Shown: in pieces, positions 45,573 through 55,046 of the stretch
How positions within the stretch are numbered: position 1 is the stretch's first letter
Layout: every line of letters starts with the position of its first letter
Source of the DNA: Nocardia sp. XZ_19_385
Lineage (GTDB): Bacteria > Actinomycetota > Actinomycetes > Mycobacteriales > Mycobacteriaceae
Length of the DNA stretch: 64,000 nucleotides
NCBI RefSeq assembly: GCF_015355755.1
Contig: NZ_JACVEE010000001.1
Location: 2,542,001 to 2,606,000, forward strand
Direction of reading: 5' to 3'
Notes under the pieces: model-generated
The model's database searches: none
What the model saw: only the letters and a program-made list of their open reading frames with translations
What the model was told of the DNA's origin: nothing
Position numbers and translations under genes: made by a program

Positions 45573-46613
45573 ATGACGGCATCTTCGCCCACTAGCCGCC
45601 GCGAGGCACCGGACCGCAACCTTGCGCTCGAACTGGTCCGGGTAACCGAGGCCGGGGCGATGGCCGCGGGCCGCTGGGTCGGCCGCGGTGACAAGGAGGG
45701 TGGCGACGGCGCCGCCGTCGACGCCATGCGTGAGCTGGTCAACTCGGTTTCCATGCGTGGTGTCGTGGTCATCGGCGAGGGCGAGAAGGACGAAGCCCCG
45801 ATGCTCTACAACGGCGAGCTGGTGGGTGACGGCACCGGTCCCGAGGTCGACTTCGCGGTCGACCCGGTTGACGGAACCACCCTGATGTCGAAGGGCTCCC
45901 CCGGCGCCATCGCGGTGCTCGCGGTCGCCGAGCGCGGCGCCATGTTCGACCCGTCCGCGGTGTTCTACATGCGCAAGATCGCCGTCGGCCCCGAGGCCGC
46001 CGACGTGATCGATATCTCCGCGCCGATCGGCGAGAACATCCGCCGGGTCGCGAAGGCGAAGCACCTATCGAAGTCCGATCTGACCGTCTGCATCCTGGAC
46101 CGCCCGCGCCACGCGGAGCTGATCCAGGAAGTCCGCGACGCGGGCTCGCGCATCCGCCTCATCTCCGACGGTGACGTGGCCGGCGCCATCGCCGCCGCGC
46201 GCCCCGATTCGGGCACCGACATCCTGGTCGGCATCGGCGGCACCCCCGAGGGCATCATCGCCGCGGCCGCCATGCGCTGTATGGGCGGCGCGCTGCAGGG
46301 CATGCTCGCCCCGACCGACGACGAAGAGCGCCAGAAGGCCATCGACGCCGGCCACGACCTGGACCGCATCCTGTCCACCGAGGACCTGGTCTCCGGCGAG
46401 AACATCTTCTTCTGCGCCACCGGTGTCACCGACGGTGACCTGCTGCGCGGCGTGCGCTACTACGGCGGCGGCGCGTCGACCCAGTCCATCGTGATGCGCT
46501 CGAAGTCCGGCACGGTCCGCATGATCGACGCCTACCACCGCCTGACCAAGCTGCGCGAGTACAGCTCGGTCGACTTCATCGGCGACGAGGACGCGACCCC
46601 GCCGCTGCCCTGA
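45573..46613 (+). CDS. glpX: Class II fructose-1,6-bisphosphatase
   Basis: 346 residues. Gluconeogenic phosphatase, essential in this order for growth on fats. Metal-binding [11 protein letters not shown] (72-82) and DPVDGTT (98-104 region) plus GIGGTPEG are all conserved. An N-terminal tail precedes [20 protein letters not shown]. It diverges from the DUF4245 gene and ends at a terminator. Confidence 0.96.
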   Translation: MTASSPTSRREAPDRNLALELVRVTEAGAMAAGRWVGRGDKEGGDGAAVDAMRELVNSVSMRGVVVIGEGEKDEAPMLYNGELVGDGTGPEVDFAVDPVDGTTLMSKGSPGAIAVLAVAERGAMFDPSAVFYMRKIAVGPEAADVIDISAPIGENIRRVAKAKHLSKSDLTVCILDRPRHAELIQEVRDAGSRIRLISDGDVAGAIAAARPDSGTDILVGIGGTPEGIIAAAAMRCMGGALQGMLAPTDDEERQKAIDAGHDLDRILSTEDLVSGENIFFCATGVTDGDLLRGVRYYGGGASTQSIVMRSKSGTVRMIDAYHRLTKLREYSSVDFIGDEDATPPLP

Positions 46614-46630
46614 TGTAGGCCGAAACGACA

Positions 46631-46662
46631 GACGTGCAGGCACTTTCGCCTGCGCGTCTTTT
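46631..46662 (+). terminator. Terminator of glpX
   Basis: Stem GACGTGCAGGC / GCCTGCGCGTC (one wobble), loop ACTTTC, followed by TTTT at 46659-46662. Confidence 0.85.
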
Positions 46663-46881
46663 CGTTGCTTGCGGTGCGGCCCACTTTCTCCTCACACTGA
46701 CCCGCCTGAATTGGTCGGCTGGGCACGAGGTTTCAACCGAGATGTGCTGGGCGGGTTGGGAGCCCTACCGAACTTTCCATCGTTTCAGGTGCGGATGCTG
46801 GGTGTGTCGGCCACGCTTTGGGTGGTTCGCCTGTTGTGTGTCCGGCCACGGCACTGCGGGATACTCGGGCAGGTGGGACGG

Positions 46882-47934
46882 ATGGTGTGGGGGTCCAGCG
46901 AATCTGGGCTTGTCGATGAGCTGGCGGCGGCGGCTCGGGTGGCAGGCGGTGCGGGGGCGCCGCGGGTTCTGGCGGCACGAGCGGACGCGACGGTGGTTCG
47001 GGTGGGGGCCTGGGTGGCCAAGGCGCATCCGCGTGAGACCGACGAGGCAGCCTTGCGGGTCCGGCTGCGGCTCGCGTCCCACCCGTGGCTGCGCGAGATC
47101 GTCGCGGTCCCGAATACCACGGCTGTCGCACGGCGGTACGACGATCGCTTGATCACGGTGTGGCCGTTCGGCGAAACGGTGGACCCGGATGATCCGGACG
47201 CGGCTCCGTGGGAGGAGGCGGCGGCCTTGCTGGCGCGGCTGCATGCGCTGCCGATTCCGCCGGAGCATCGCGTCAACTGCGCCACCCACCCGTTGGATCC
47301 GCTGCCTGCCGCGGGCGGTCCGGCACGAGTGCGGCGGGCGATGAATCGCCTCGAAGCCGCAAAGGATGCTGTGGATGCGGCCGCTGGCGCAGTGGTCCGC
47401 CGCGCGTTCGCCGGGCTGCCCAAATCCACCGCCGGGTTACCCGAATTCGCCTCCGGGTTACCCGAATTCGCCTCCGGGCTATCTGAATCCGCCGTCGGGC
47501 CATCCGAGATCACCGCCGGGCTTCCCGCTGCGCCCCGGCGACGACTACTCGTGCACGGCGATTTTCATCTCGGTCAGCTCATCCGACTACCGGACGTCGC
47601 CGAAAACCCTTGGCGGCTGGTCGATATCGACGATATCGGGCGCGGTGATCCAGCCTGGGACCTGGCGCGCCCGGCCGCCTTCTATGCGGCAGGAATCCTG
47701 GAACCCGTTGCGTGGGAACGGTTTCTGGGCGCATACCGCCGTGCCGGCGGACCGGCCGTACCGGCGGACGGCGACCCCTGGCCCGCGTTGGAGCTACCCG
47801 CCCGCGCGGTCGTAATCCAAGCTGCCGCACTGGCTGTCGCCGCCGCCGGACTGGCCGGGCGCGCACTCGACGACATCGATACCGCCCTGGTCGACGCCTG
47901 CCGCCGGATTTCCGCGCAGACCATCACATCGTGA
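46882..47934 (+). CDS. Aminoglycoside-phosphotransferase-family kinase with tandem-repeat insert
   Basis: 350 residues. C-lobe motifs LVHGDFHLGQ (the HGDxHxxN loop with Gln in place of Asn) and LVDIDDIGRGDPAWDLA (DxD metal motif) mark the APH/choline-kinase fold. The N-lobe has no obvious canonical ATP-binding Lys motif beyond VGAWVAKAHP. Between lobes lies a six-copy heptapeptide repeat (see 47410-47535) that is not part of the fold. Substrate unknown. ATG 46882 follows GGTGGGACGG. The next gene starts 40 bp on. Confidence 0.8.
   Translation: MVWGSSESGLVDELAAAARVAGGAGAPRVLAARADATVVRVGAWVAKAHPRETDEAALRVRLRLASHPWLREIVAVPNTTAVARRYDDRLITVWPFGETVDPDDPDAAPWEEAAALLARLHALPIPPEHRVNCATHPLDPLPAAGGPARVRRAMNRLEAAKDAVDAAAGAVVRRAFAGLPKSTAGLPEFASGLPEFASGLSESAVGPSEITAGLPAAPRRRLLVHGDFHLGQLIRLPDVAENPWRLVDIDDIGRGDPAWDLARPAAFYAAGILEPVAWERFLGAYRRAGGPAVPADGDPWPALELPARAVVIQAAALAVAAAGLAGRALDDIDTALVDACRRISAQTITS
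47410..47535 (+). repeat. 21-bp coding minisatellite (six units)
   Basis: Six in-frame units of 21 bp encode the heptads AGLPKST, AGLPEFA, SGLPEFA, SGLSESA, VGPSEIT and AGLPAAP. Units 2 and 3 are identical except for their first base, which suggests recent slippage or unequal exchange. The repeat sits just before the HGD catalytic motif. Confidence 0.9.
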
Positions 47935-47973
47935 TCGGCGCATGGATGTCCGGAAACGGGTACCGTCGCCGAT

Positions 47974-48246
47974 ATGCAGTGTCCGAAATGTCATGGTCTG
48001 ATGCAGACCTACAACCGCAGCGGTGTGCACATCGAGCAGTGCGGTAACTGCCGGGGGATCTTCCTGGACTACGGCGAGCTGGAGAACCTGACTCGCCTCG
48101 AATCCGGTTATGCCGCGCCGCCACCGCCTGCCGGTGCGCCGGGGCCCGCCTGGGGCGCTCCCGCGCCGCACTACGGCCACGGCGGGCACGGCCACGGTCA
48201 TCACGGGCGGAACAAGGGCTTCGGGAAGATGCTCTTCTCGTCCTGA
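47974..48246 (+). CDS. Small zf-TFIIB zinc-finger protein
   Basis: 90 residues. CPKCHG (C3, C6) and CGNCRGIFLDYGELENL (C23, C26) form a zinc ribbon of the zf-TFIIB family, followed by a Pro/Gly-rich and His-rich tail (HYGHGGHGHGHHG) that may bind metal, ending in FGKMLFS. Such proteins are common in actinobacteria and uncharacterised. It stands between the kinase-like gene and fumC. Confidence 0.85.
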   Translation: MQCPKCHGLMQTYNRSGVHIEQCGNCRGIFLDYGELENLTRLESGYAAPPPPAGAPGPAWGAPAPHYGHGGHGHGHHGRNKGFGKMLFSS

Positions 48247-48333
48247 GCGTCGCCGTATTCCGGGAACCGGATGTGCGAATGACCTCAGGCGTGGCAGCCC
48301 ACAGGGCCGCGCAACCGGCATAGGGTCGTTTCC

Positions 48334-49740
<1,407 letters not shown>

Positions 49741-49747
49741 GCACATC

Positions 49748-49787
49748 CGAATTCCCCCGTGGCACGGGACGCCGGCGGGGGAATTCG
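49748..49787. terminator. Hairpin between fumC and the 19-codon peptide gene
   Basis: 12-base arms CGAATTCCCCCG (49748-49759) and CGGGGGAATTCG (49776-49787) enclose a 16-base loop. It may terminate fumC and, from the other side, the short peptide gene. Confidence 0.65.
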
Positions 49788-49805
49788 ATCTCGGGGGAGT
49801 ACTTC

Positions 49806-49865
49806 CTAGCCCAGGAAGAACTTCCAGAATACCTTGGCCCAGAATTCAAAGAAGTCGACAACCAT
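49806..49865 (-). CDS. 19-residue hydrophobic peptide, unrecognised
   Basis: A complete short frame encodes MVVDFFEFWAKVFWKFFLG and stop TAG. Upstream on the same strand is a purine-rich site (AAGGAAGGTGAAGGA) placed to initiate at this ATG, and a hairpin follows. Ten of 19 residues are Phe, Trp or Val and the charges (D, E, K, K) fall on one helical face, so it would form an amphipathic or membrane-seeking helix. It lies between desA2 and fumC. No known family comes to mind; a chance frame cannot be excluded. Confidence 0.45.
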   Translation of the reverse strand: MVVDFFEFWAKVFWKFFLG

Positions 49866-49974
49866 TTCCTTCACCTTCCTTGCGTCGCTGCGGGATTACA
49901 GCGTCCACTCAGCTAATCGGCGGCAATGTGTGGCGCGTTTCACTAAATCCGCAAGAAAGGTGAAAAAAGGGGTT

Positions 49975-50850
49975 TCAGGCGGGCGCTGCGGCCCGCAAAT
50001 ACGCCAGCTCGTCCCGCGCCCGCTCGCCCTCGGCGCCCAGGTCGGTGCGTTCGAAGACGTTCCACTTCCGCAGCAGCGGTCCGAACACCAGTTCGCCCTC
50101 TTTCGCCGGGTCGTAGATACCGGCCTCGGCCAGGAGCTCATCGCTGGTCCGGCCGTCCGGCAGCGCCACCGTCGGCACCGTGAACCCGGCCACCCGATCG
50201 GCGATCGCCCGCATCGTCTGATCCGGCGCGTGCGCGAAAGCGGCGTCGACCAGATGGGCAAAGAACGCCGCCTGCATTTCATCGTCGATCGCGATTCGTT
50301 CCGCCATCGCGGTCACCATCGAATTCTCCTGCAGCGCCGCGATATTGCGATGCCGAATGGCGGAGGCCAATTCTTCGAAAGCGCAATTTGCCAGCACATC
50401 CAGCAAATGCATTGCGGGACGACGGAATCCGGTGGTCATATGCGCCATCCGCGACCGCTCCAATTCGACCGGGTCGACCGCGCGCGTCACCATCAGGTAG
50501 TTGCGCAACATGATCTCGTGCCGGTTCTCCTCGGCGGTCCACCGGCCCACCCAGCGCCACCACGGGCCGGTGCGCAGGTACTTGCCGAGCTCGCGGTGGT
50601 ACGAGGGCAGGTTGTCGGCGATCAGCACGCTCACCGTCAGTGCCAGCTTGGCAACCTCGCTGAGCTCGGATTGCTCCGGCTCCCAATCGTTTCCGCCCAG
50701 GAAACCGAAGTTGCGGCCGTCGTCGAAGGGCACGTAGTCGTGGGGCTGCCAGCCGTCGGCCAGCTCGATGTGCCGATGGAGTTCGAGTTCCACCTCGCCG
50801 GAGAGGGCATCGAGCAACTCGCGGTCGGTCAAGTGATTCTGCACCAGCAC
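49975..50850 (-). CDS. desA2: Acyl-ACP desaturase-like protein (DesA2 type)
   Basis: 291 residues, ferritin-like diiron fold of soluble fatty acyl desaturases. Conserved: TAEENRHEIMLRNYL (first ExxH), FEELASAIRHRN. The second ExxH seen in plastid enzymes as DEKRH reads DDEMQ here, so one ligand pair is altered. In M. tuberculosis desA2 (Rv1094) lies between glyA1 and phoH2, the same order. It may act in mycolic or fatty acid modification, or be catalytically divergent. GTG 50850 is the start; GTG 50844 is possible. Confidence 0.8.
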   Translation of the reverse strand: MLVQNHLTDRELLDALSGEVELELHRHIELADGWQPHDYVPFDDGRNFGFLGGNDWEPEQSELSEVAKLALTVSVLIADNLPSYHRELGKYLRTGPWWRWVGRWTAEENRHEIMLRNYLMVTRAVDPVELERSRMAHMTTGFRRPAMHLLDVLANCAFEELASAIRHRNIAALQENSMVTAMAERIAIDDEMQAAFFAHLVDAAFAHAPDQTMRAIADRVAGFTVPTVALPDGRTSDELLAEAGIYDPAKEGELVFGPLLRKWNVFERTDLGAEGERARDELAYLRAAAPA

Positions 50851-50896
50851 AACCTAGTCGCTGACCCCAGCTAGTGGGGAGCCACACACGAGAAAA

Positions 50897-50928
50897 GAGC
50901 ACCCGAGACCGAACGGCCTCGGGTGCTC
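50897..50928 (-). terminator. Terminator of the LGFP lipoprotein gene
   Basis: Read on the minus strand: 11-bp stem GAGCACCCGAG with complement, 10-base loop, followed by TTTTCTCG. Confidence 0.85.
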
Positions 50929-50936
50929 CGCCCGGC

Positions 50937-51533
50937 CTACTTCGGCGTGACGGTCGTCTGACCGTCCTTCCAGGTGATGGTGCCGCCGGTGAAGGTGGAT
51001 TCCTTGCCACCGGGGATGTCCATCTCGTCGCTGGTCGGGTAGCCGAGCTTGCCGTTGGCGCCGCCGTTGGCCTCCCAGGCCTTGCGGATCTCGCCCCAGA
51101 CGATGTGGGCGTCGCCGTCCTTGGCCGAGTAGATGGTGCCGCCGGCGAAGTCCTGATATTTGCCGTCGCCGGGGCCATTCTCCTGCGCCTCGAGCGGCGC
51201 GCCCAGCGCGCCCGCGGCGCCGCCGGCCTCGACGTACTTCTCGTAGATGTCACCGGAGATGGTGACCTCCTGGCCACCCTGGGTGGGGATCTTGGTCTCC
51301 TCCACCTCGGCGCCGGGGGACGTCGTGGCGGTCTCGGTGGCGGTAGCGGAACCGGATGCCGTGGCCTCGCCACTGGCCGTGGCCGACGGAGTCGACAGCA
51401 CCGAGGTCACCGCACCCTTGGCCTTGTCGACGTTCTCTTTCGCTTCGTCCTCGCTGCATCCGGCAGTAAGCAGCAGAGCACCGACGCCGAGCGCCGCGGT
51501 GAATGTAGCCGTTCGTCGAGCGAAGTGGTTCAT
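50937..51533 (-). CDS. LGFP-repeat cell-wall lipoprotein
   Basis: 198 residues. Lipobox LTAGC (Cys26) gives a lipid anchor; a Thr/Ser/Ala-rich stalk (about 45-80) leads to a domain with LGAPLEA and LGYPTSDE, degenerate LGFP units of about 50 residues. In corynebacteria LGFP domains bind the envelope arabinogalactan or occur in mycolyltransferase fusions. Single gene with its own terminator. Confidence 0.87.
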   Translation of the reverse strand: MNHFARRTATFTAALGVGALLLTAGCSEDEAKENVDKAKGAVTSVLSTPSATASGEATASGSATATETATTSPGAEVEETKIPTQGGQEVTISGDIYEKYVEAGGAAGALGAPLEAQENGPGDGKYQDFAGGTIYSAKDGDAHIVWGEIRKAWEANGGANGKLGYPTSDEMDIPGGKESTFTGGTITWKDGQTTVTPK

Positions 51534-51672
51534 GTGTCCATCCTCTTCTCGAAATAGGCAAACCTCTGAAGTTCGGCAACGATCCGGCGAACCCGCATGG
51601 GATTCGCCGGATCGCGCTGAACAGGTAACGCCGCGGGATATTACCCGCTCGATGTGAGATGAAACACACGCT

Positions 51673-51692
51673 CCCTGATTGCCGTATCAGGG
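51673..51692 (-). terminator. Possible terminator of phoH2
   Basis: A 7-bp stem CCCTGAT / ATCAGGG with a 6-base loop lies about 10 bp beyond the phoH2 stop codon. No T-run, so weak. Confidence 0.4.
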
Positions 51693-51702
51693 CTTTCCCG
51701 GA

Positions 51703-53094
51703 CTACGCGTTCGGGCCGTACTCCTCCAGCATCTCGGTGACCAGAGCGGCGATCGGCGACCGCTCGCTGCGGGTGAGCGTGACATGCGCGAAAAGCGGGT
51801 GCCCCTTGAGCTTTTCGATCACCGCCGCGACACCGTCGTGCCGGCCGACCCGCAGGTTGTCGCGCTGCGCCACATCGTGGGTGAGCACCACCCGCGACCC
51901 GGTACCCAGCCGGCTGAGCACGGTGAGCAGCACGTTGCGCTCCAGGGACTGCGCCTCGTCCACGATCACGAACGAATCGTGCAGCGAACGACCGCGAATG
52001 TGGGTGAGCGGCAAGACCTCCAGCATGTCGCGGGAGAGCACCTCCTCCAGCACCTCACGGCTGGCCAGTCCGTCGAGCGTGTCGAAAACGGCCTGCGCCC
52101 AGGGCCCCATCTTCTCGCTCTCGGAACCGGGTAGGTAGCCCAGATCCTGACCGCCGACCGCGTAGAGCGGACGGAACACCACCACCTTGCGCTGCGTGCG
52201 GCGCTCCAGCACCGCTTCCAGGCCCGCGGTCAGCGCGAGCGCCGACTTACCGGTGCCCGCCCGGCCACCGAGCGAGACGATGCCGATGCTCTCGTCCAGC
52301 AAGAGATCCAGCGCGATGCGCTGTTCGGCGGAGCGGCCGTGCAGCCCGAATGCCTCCCGTTCCCGCACCAGCTGCACCCGTTTGTCCGGGGTGACCCGGC
52401 CGAGTGCGCTGGAGCTCGTCCCGAGCAGCCGGATGCCGGTGTGGCAGGGCAACTCCCGGGCCTCGTCCAGATCGATGACGTTCTCCGAGTAGAGCTGATC
52501 GACCCGCTCTTTGGCGACATCGATTTCGACCATGCCGGACCAGCCGGAGGTCACCACGTCCTGGGCGTGATATTCGTCGGCGTGTAAGCCCACCGCGCTG
52601 GCTTTGACGCGCAACGGAATGTCCTTGGACACCAGCACCACCTCGCGGCCCTCGGCCGCCAGGTTGAGCGCACAGGCCAGGATGCGGGAATCGTTGGTGT
52701 CGGTGCGGAATCCGACGGGCAGGACCGCGGGGTCGGTGTGGTTGAGTTCCACCTGCAGCGTTCCGCCCTCGGTGCCGATCGGCACCTGCTCATCCAGCCT
52801 GCCGTACTGCAGGCGTAGATCGTCGAGGTTGCGCAGGGCTTCCCGCGCGAACCAGCCCAGTTCGTGATGATGACGTTTGCCTTCGAGTTCGCTGATGACG
52901 ACCAGCGGAAGTACCACGTCGTTGTCGCCGAACCTGGTGAATGCCCAGGGATCCGACAACAGGACCGAGGTGTCGATGACAAAGGTTTTCTGGGAGAGCG
53001 AAGGGCGAGCCCCCTTGGTGTCTGTAGGGACAGCGGCGGATTTCCCGGAACGGGATTTCGCCGAGGGAGCGGAAACGGAGCGTGCAGCAGTCAC
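51703..53094 (-). CDS. phoH2: PhoH2: PIN-domain RNase fused to PhoH ATPase
   Basis: 463 residues. A PIN domain (about 35-170; [29 protein letters not shown] with acidic residues) is joined to a PhoH-type P-loop ATPase (about 240-460; [15 protein letters not shown]alker [15 protein letters not shown]alker B). PhoH2 enzymes unwind and cleave RNA and are linked to toxin-antitoxin-like control. GTG 53094 follows AAAGGAG by six bases; earlier in-frame starts add unconserved residues. I did not find a PhoAT-like small antitoxin upstream. Corresponds to Rv1095. Confidence 0.92.
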   Translation of the reverse strand: MTAARSVSAPSAKSRSGKSAAVPTDTKGARPSLSQKTFVIDTSVLLSDPWAFTRFGDNDVVLPLVVISELEGKRHHHELGWFAREALRNLDDLRLQYGRLDEQVPIGTEGGTLQVELNHTDPAVLPVGFRTDTNDSRILACALNLAAEGREVVLVSKDIPLRVKASAVGLHADEYHAQDVVTSGWSGMVEIDVAKERVDQLYSENVIDLDEARELPCHTGIRLLGTSSSALGRVTPDKRVQLVREREAFGLHGRSAEQRIALDLLLDESIGIVSLGGRAGTGKSALALTAGLEAVLERRTQRKVVVFRPLYAVGGQDLGYLPGSESEKMGPWAQAVFDTLDGLASREVLEEVLSRDMLEVLPLTHIRGRSLHDSFVIVDEAQSLERNVLLTVLSRLGTGSRVVLTHDVAQRDNLRVGRHDGVAAVIEKLKGHPLFAHVTLTRSERSPIAALVTEMLEEYGPNA

Positions 53095-53374
53095 GGTGGG
53101 CTCCTTTGTGTCCGTGCGGCACCCGCGCGCGGACGATCTCGCTGGACCGGCCGGTCCTGATGGCGTGTGACTTTCGTCAACTACCACGAGGGCCGGGCGC
53201 CGGCCCTCTCGCACTGAATTTCTCAGTCACGGTCAGGACCTCCCGTACGAACCACACCGACGCGGCCCGCACCAACGACGCTACCGCCGACCACCCGGTC
53301 TGCGCTCGGGGAAGCGAAGGCGTGTCCGTGAATCTTTCGTTAACCGAGACGAGACTGCGAGCTAGAGTCGGTTT

Positions 53375-53647
53375 ATGTCCGGCAACGAGGAACTCGAGAA
53401 CCTGTCGTCGAAGGAACTGCACGACGAGGCGGTGAAGCGCGCGGTGCGCCACGGGGATGTGAAGTTCCTGTGGCAGCTGCTCACCCGGATTCCGGCCGCC
53501 CAAGCCGCGGCCGGGGATCTCGGCGAGAGTGAAGCCGACATCAAATACGTGGTCCCGTTGATCGACGATTACATCCACGCCGGCGACGGCGCGGTCGCCG
53601 AGCAACTGCGGCCGTTCTATCTGGAGTACCTGACCGAGCATTCCTGA
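53375..53647 (+). CDS. Conserved actinobacterial protein of unknown function
   Basis: 90 residues, helical and acidic: SSKELHDEAVKRAVRHGDVKFLWQLL, then IPAAQAAAGDLGESEADI and a C-terminal LRPFYLEYLTEH. The pattern is one I recall from uncharacterised actinobacterial proteins. It diverges from phoH2 across about 280 bp, in which I see no other gene or strong site. Confidence 0.75.
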   Translation: MSGNEELENLSSKELHDEAVKRAVRHGDVKFLWQLLTRIPAAQAAAGDLGESEADIKYVVPLIDDYIHAGDGAVAEQLRPFYLEYLTEHS

Positions 53648-53657
53648 GTCACTCCGG

Positions 53658-53702
53658 CTACTCGACGGTGATCGCGCCAGAGGGGCAGATCGGCGCGGTC
53701 AG
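53658..53702 (-). pseudogene. 3' end of a ferredoxin gene
   Basis: The last codons before TAG read PLTAPICPSGAITVE, which is the C-terminal end of many monocluster ferredoxins (…CPSGAI…). Nothing before it encodes the other cluster cysteines; the frame meets the end of the following epoxide-hydrolase-like gene after 14 codons. A deletion remnant is the simplest reading, though short enough to be chance. Confidence 0.4.
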
Positions 53703-54133
53703 CGGCGGGTGAGCAGCTTGGACGAGGCCGCGCGCCAGAGTCCGGCGGCGGTGCCGCGCAGGAAGTTCTCCCAGCTGAAGTGGTCGTGCCACAGCACGAT
53801 TCGGCCGTCGCGCAGTTCCAAGGTGCCGGTGACCCAGAAACCGATCGTCAGCGGGCCGGCGCGCAGGTAGTCGGTGCGGTCGGTGAGCACGATCGCGCCG
53901 TTGGCGGCGATGTGGTGCATGTCGACCGCGAAACCGAAGGCGTCACGATCCAGGCCGCGCAGCACACCGCCGACCCGGCGGATGCCGCGGATGTCCGGCA
54001 GCGAGGTGTTCTTCCAGACGATATCGGGGTCGAGCAACTCCAGCGCCTCGTCCACCGCGCCAATTTCGAGCGCGGCGAAGAACTCCCGCACCGTCGTGAT
54101 CGAATCCTGCATGAGCTCGAGTTCCTCGGACAT
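53699..54133 (-). CDS. SnoaL/limonene-epoxide-hydrolase-like protein
   Basis: 144 residues, NTF2 fold. VREFFAALEIGAVDEALELLDPDIVWKNTSLPDIRG is typical of limonene-1,2-epoxide hydrolases. The Arg-Asp pair TDRTDYL and Asp of LWHDHFSW match the catalytic D-R-D arrangement. It probably hydrolyses an epoxide. ATG 54133 is chosen. A TetR gene lies about 57 bp upstream on the same strand. Confidence 0.82.
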   Translation of the reverse strand: MSEELELMQDSITTVREFFAALEIGAVDEALELLDPDIVWKNTSLPDIRGIRRVGGVLRGLDRDAFGFAVDMHHIAANGAIVLTDRTDYLRAGPLTIGFWVTGTLELRDGRIVLWHDHFSWENFLRGTAAGLWRAASSKLLTRR

Positions 54134-54190
54134 GAATCGAGCGTAGGCCGCCCGGAGCGGTTCGACCATCCCGCGCGGCAAGGCAGTTGG

Positions 54191-54934
54191 CTAACCGGCC
54201 CGCTCGGCGATGAGGGCGGCGAGACCGTCGAGGATCCGGCTGATGCCGAAATGCAAGGCGTCGCCCGCGTCGTCCGCCAACGGTGCGCTGCCCGGCGCGG
54301 CAGCGGCCTCCTCGGCGAAGGCGGCTCGTACCGCCGGATAGCTGTCCCCCGCCGCGGCCATCATCTCGCCGAATTGCTGGGCGACCTGCTCGGCCAGCTG
54401 GCCGCCGGTGACGCCCCGAGCCTGCTGGGCCAGGCTGCGGATATGCCCGTTGAGCAACACGACGGTGTCGAGTCGTTCCGGGCCGGTCAGCCCGGTCCCT
54501 TCCAGCGCGGCCAGTGCGACCTCCAGCCAGCCCATCTCGTTGGGTCCCATGGGGCGGATCCCGACCGCGAGTTCCAGCGACCACGGATGCGCGCAGTAGC
54601 GCTCGAAGAGGGTCGTCGCCCAGTGCCGCAGGCTTTCTCGCCACGGTTCGGCCGACTCCCCCGCCGGCGCGACGGTTTTCGAGGGCGCACCGACGGCGGC
54701 GTCGAACATGAGCGCGGTCAGCTGCTCCTTGCCCGGCACGTACCGGTACAGCGACATCTTGGTGAAGCCGAGGCGTTCGGCCAGGCGCTGCATGGAGAGG
54801 TTGGCCAAGCCTTCGGCGTCGGCGAGCGCGATGGCCTCGGCGACGATCCCCGCCAGCGTGAGCGCGGGTTTGGGGCCGCGCTTGGGCCGCTGCTGAGTCC
54901 CCCACAGCAGCTCGACGGTGGTCGGTGACGGCAT
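54191..54934 (-). CDS. TetR-family regulator (TetR_C type)
   Basis: 247 residues. HTH GLANLSMQRLAERLGFTKMSLYRYVPGKEQLTALMFD (about 50-85) and a C-terminal domain of the TetR(D)-like class with GPNEMGWLEVALAALEGTGL. Start ATG 54934 has GGAAGGA 7 bases upstream. Divergent from a flavin monooxygenase gene with dyads in between, an arrangement resembling drug-inactivation control. The epoxide-hydrolase gene 3' of it may share its transcript. Confidence 0.86.
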   Translation of the reverse strand: MPSPTTVELLWGTQQRPKRGPKPALTLAGIVAEAIALADAEGLANLSMQRLAERLGFTKMSLYRYVPGKEQLTALMFDAAVGAPSKTVAPAGESAEPWRESLRHWATTLFERYCAHPWSLELAVGIRPMGPNEMGWLEVALAALEGTGLTGPERLDTVVLLNGHIRSLAQQARGVTGGQLAEQVAQQFGEMMAAAGDSYPAVRAAFAEEAAAAPGSAPLADDAGDALHFGISRILDGLAALIAERAG

Positions 54935-54958
54935 TCGCTGATCCTTCCGGAAACCCGC

Positions 54959-55009
54959 TTGACGCGTAACTGTGTCTACCATACGCTGATCTGTGTCCGA
55001 CGGAAACAG
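54959..55009. promoter_or_regulatory. Promoter and operators for the monooxygenase
   Basis: -35 TTGACG (54959-54964) and -10 TACGCT (54982-54987) face right. CTGTGTC occurs twice 21 bp apart (54970, 54991), and the second is half of an imperfect 19-bp dyad CTGTGTCCGACGGAAACAG (54991-55009) downstream of the -10. Confidence 0.55.
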
Positions 55010-55046
55010 ATTCCATCGGACGCAGTTTCAGACCTCAGGAGAAACC

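Noticed and set aside
47410..47535. Tandem repeat considered as a CRISPR-like array
   Set aside because: Units are contiguous with no spacers and keep a reading frame, so it is a coding minisatellite.
53095..53214. N-terminal extension of phoH2 to an upstream start
   Set aside because: The extra 40 residues look unlike the family and the ribosome site AAAGGAG fits GTG 53094.
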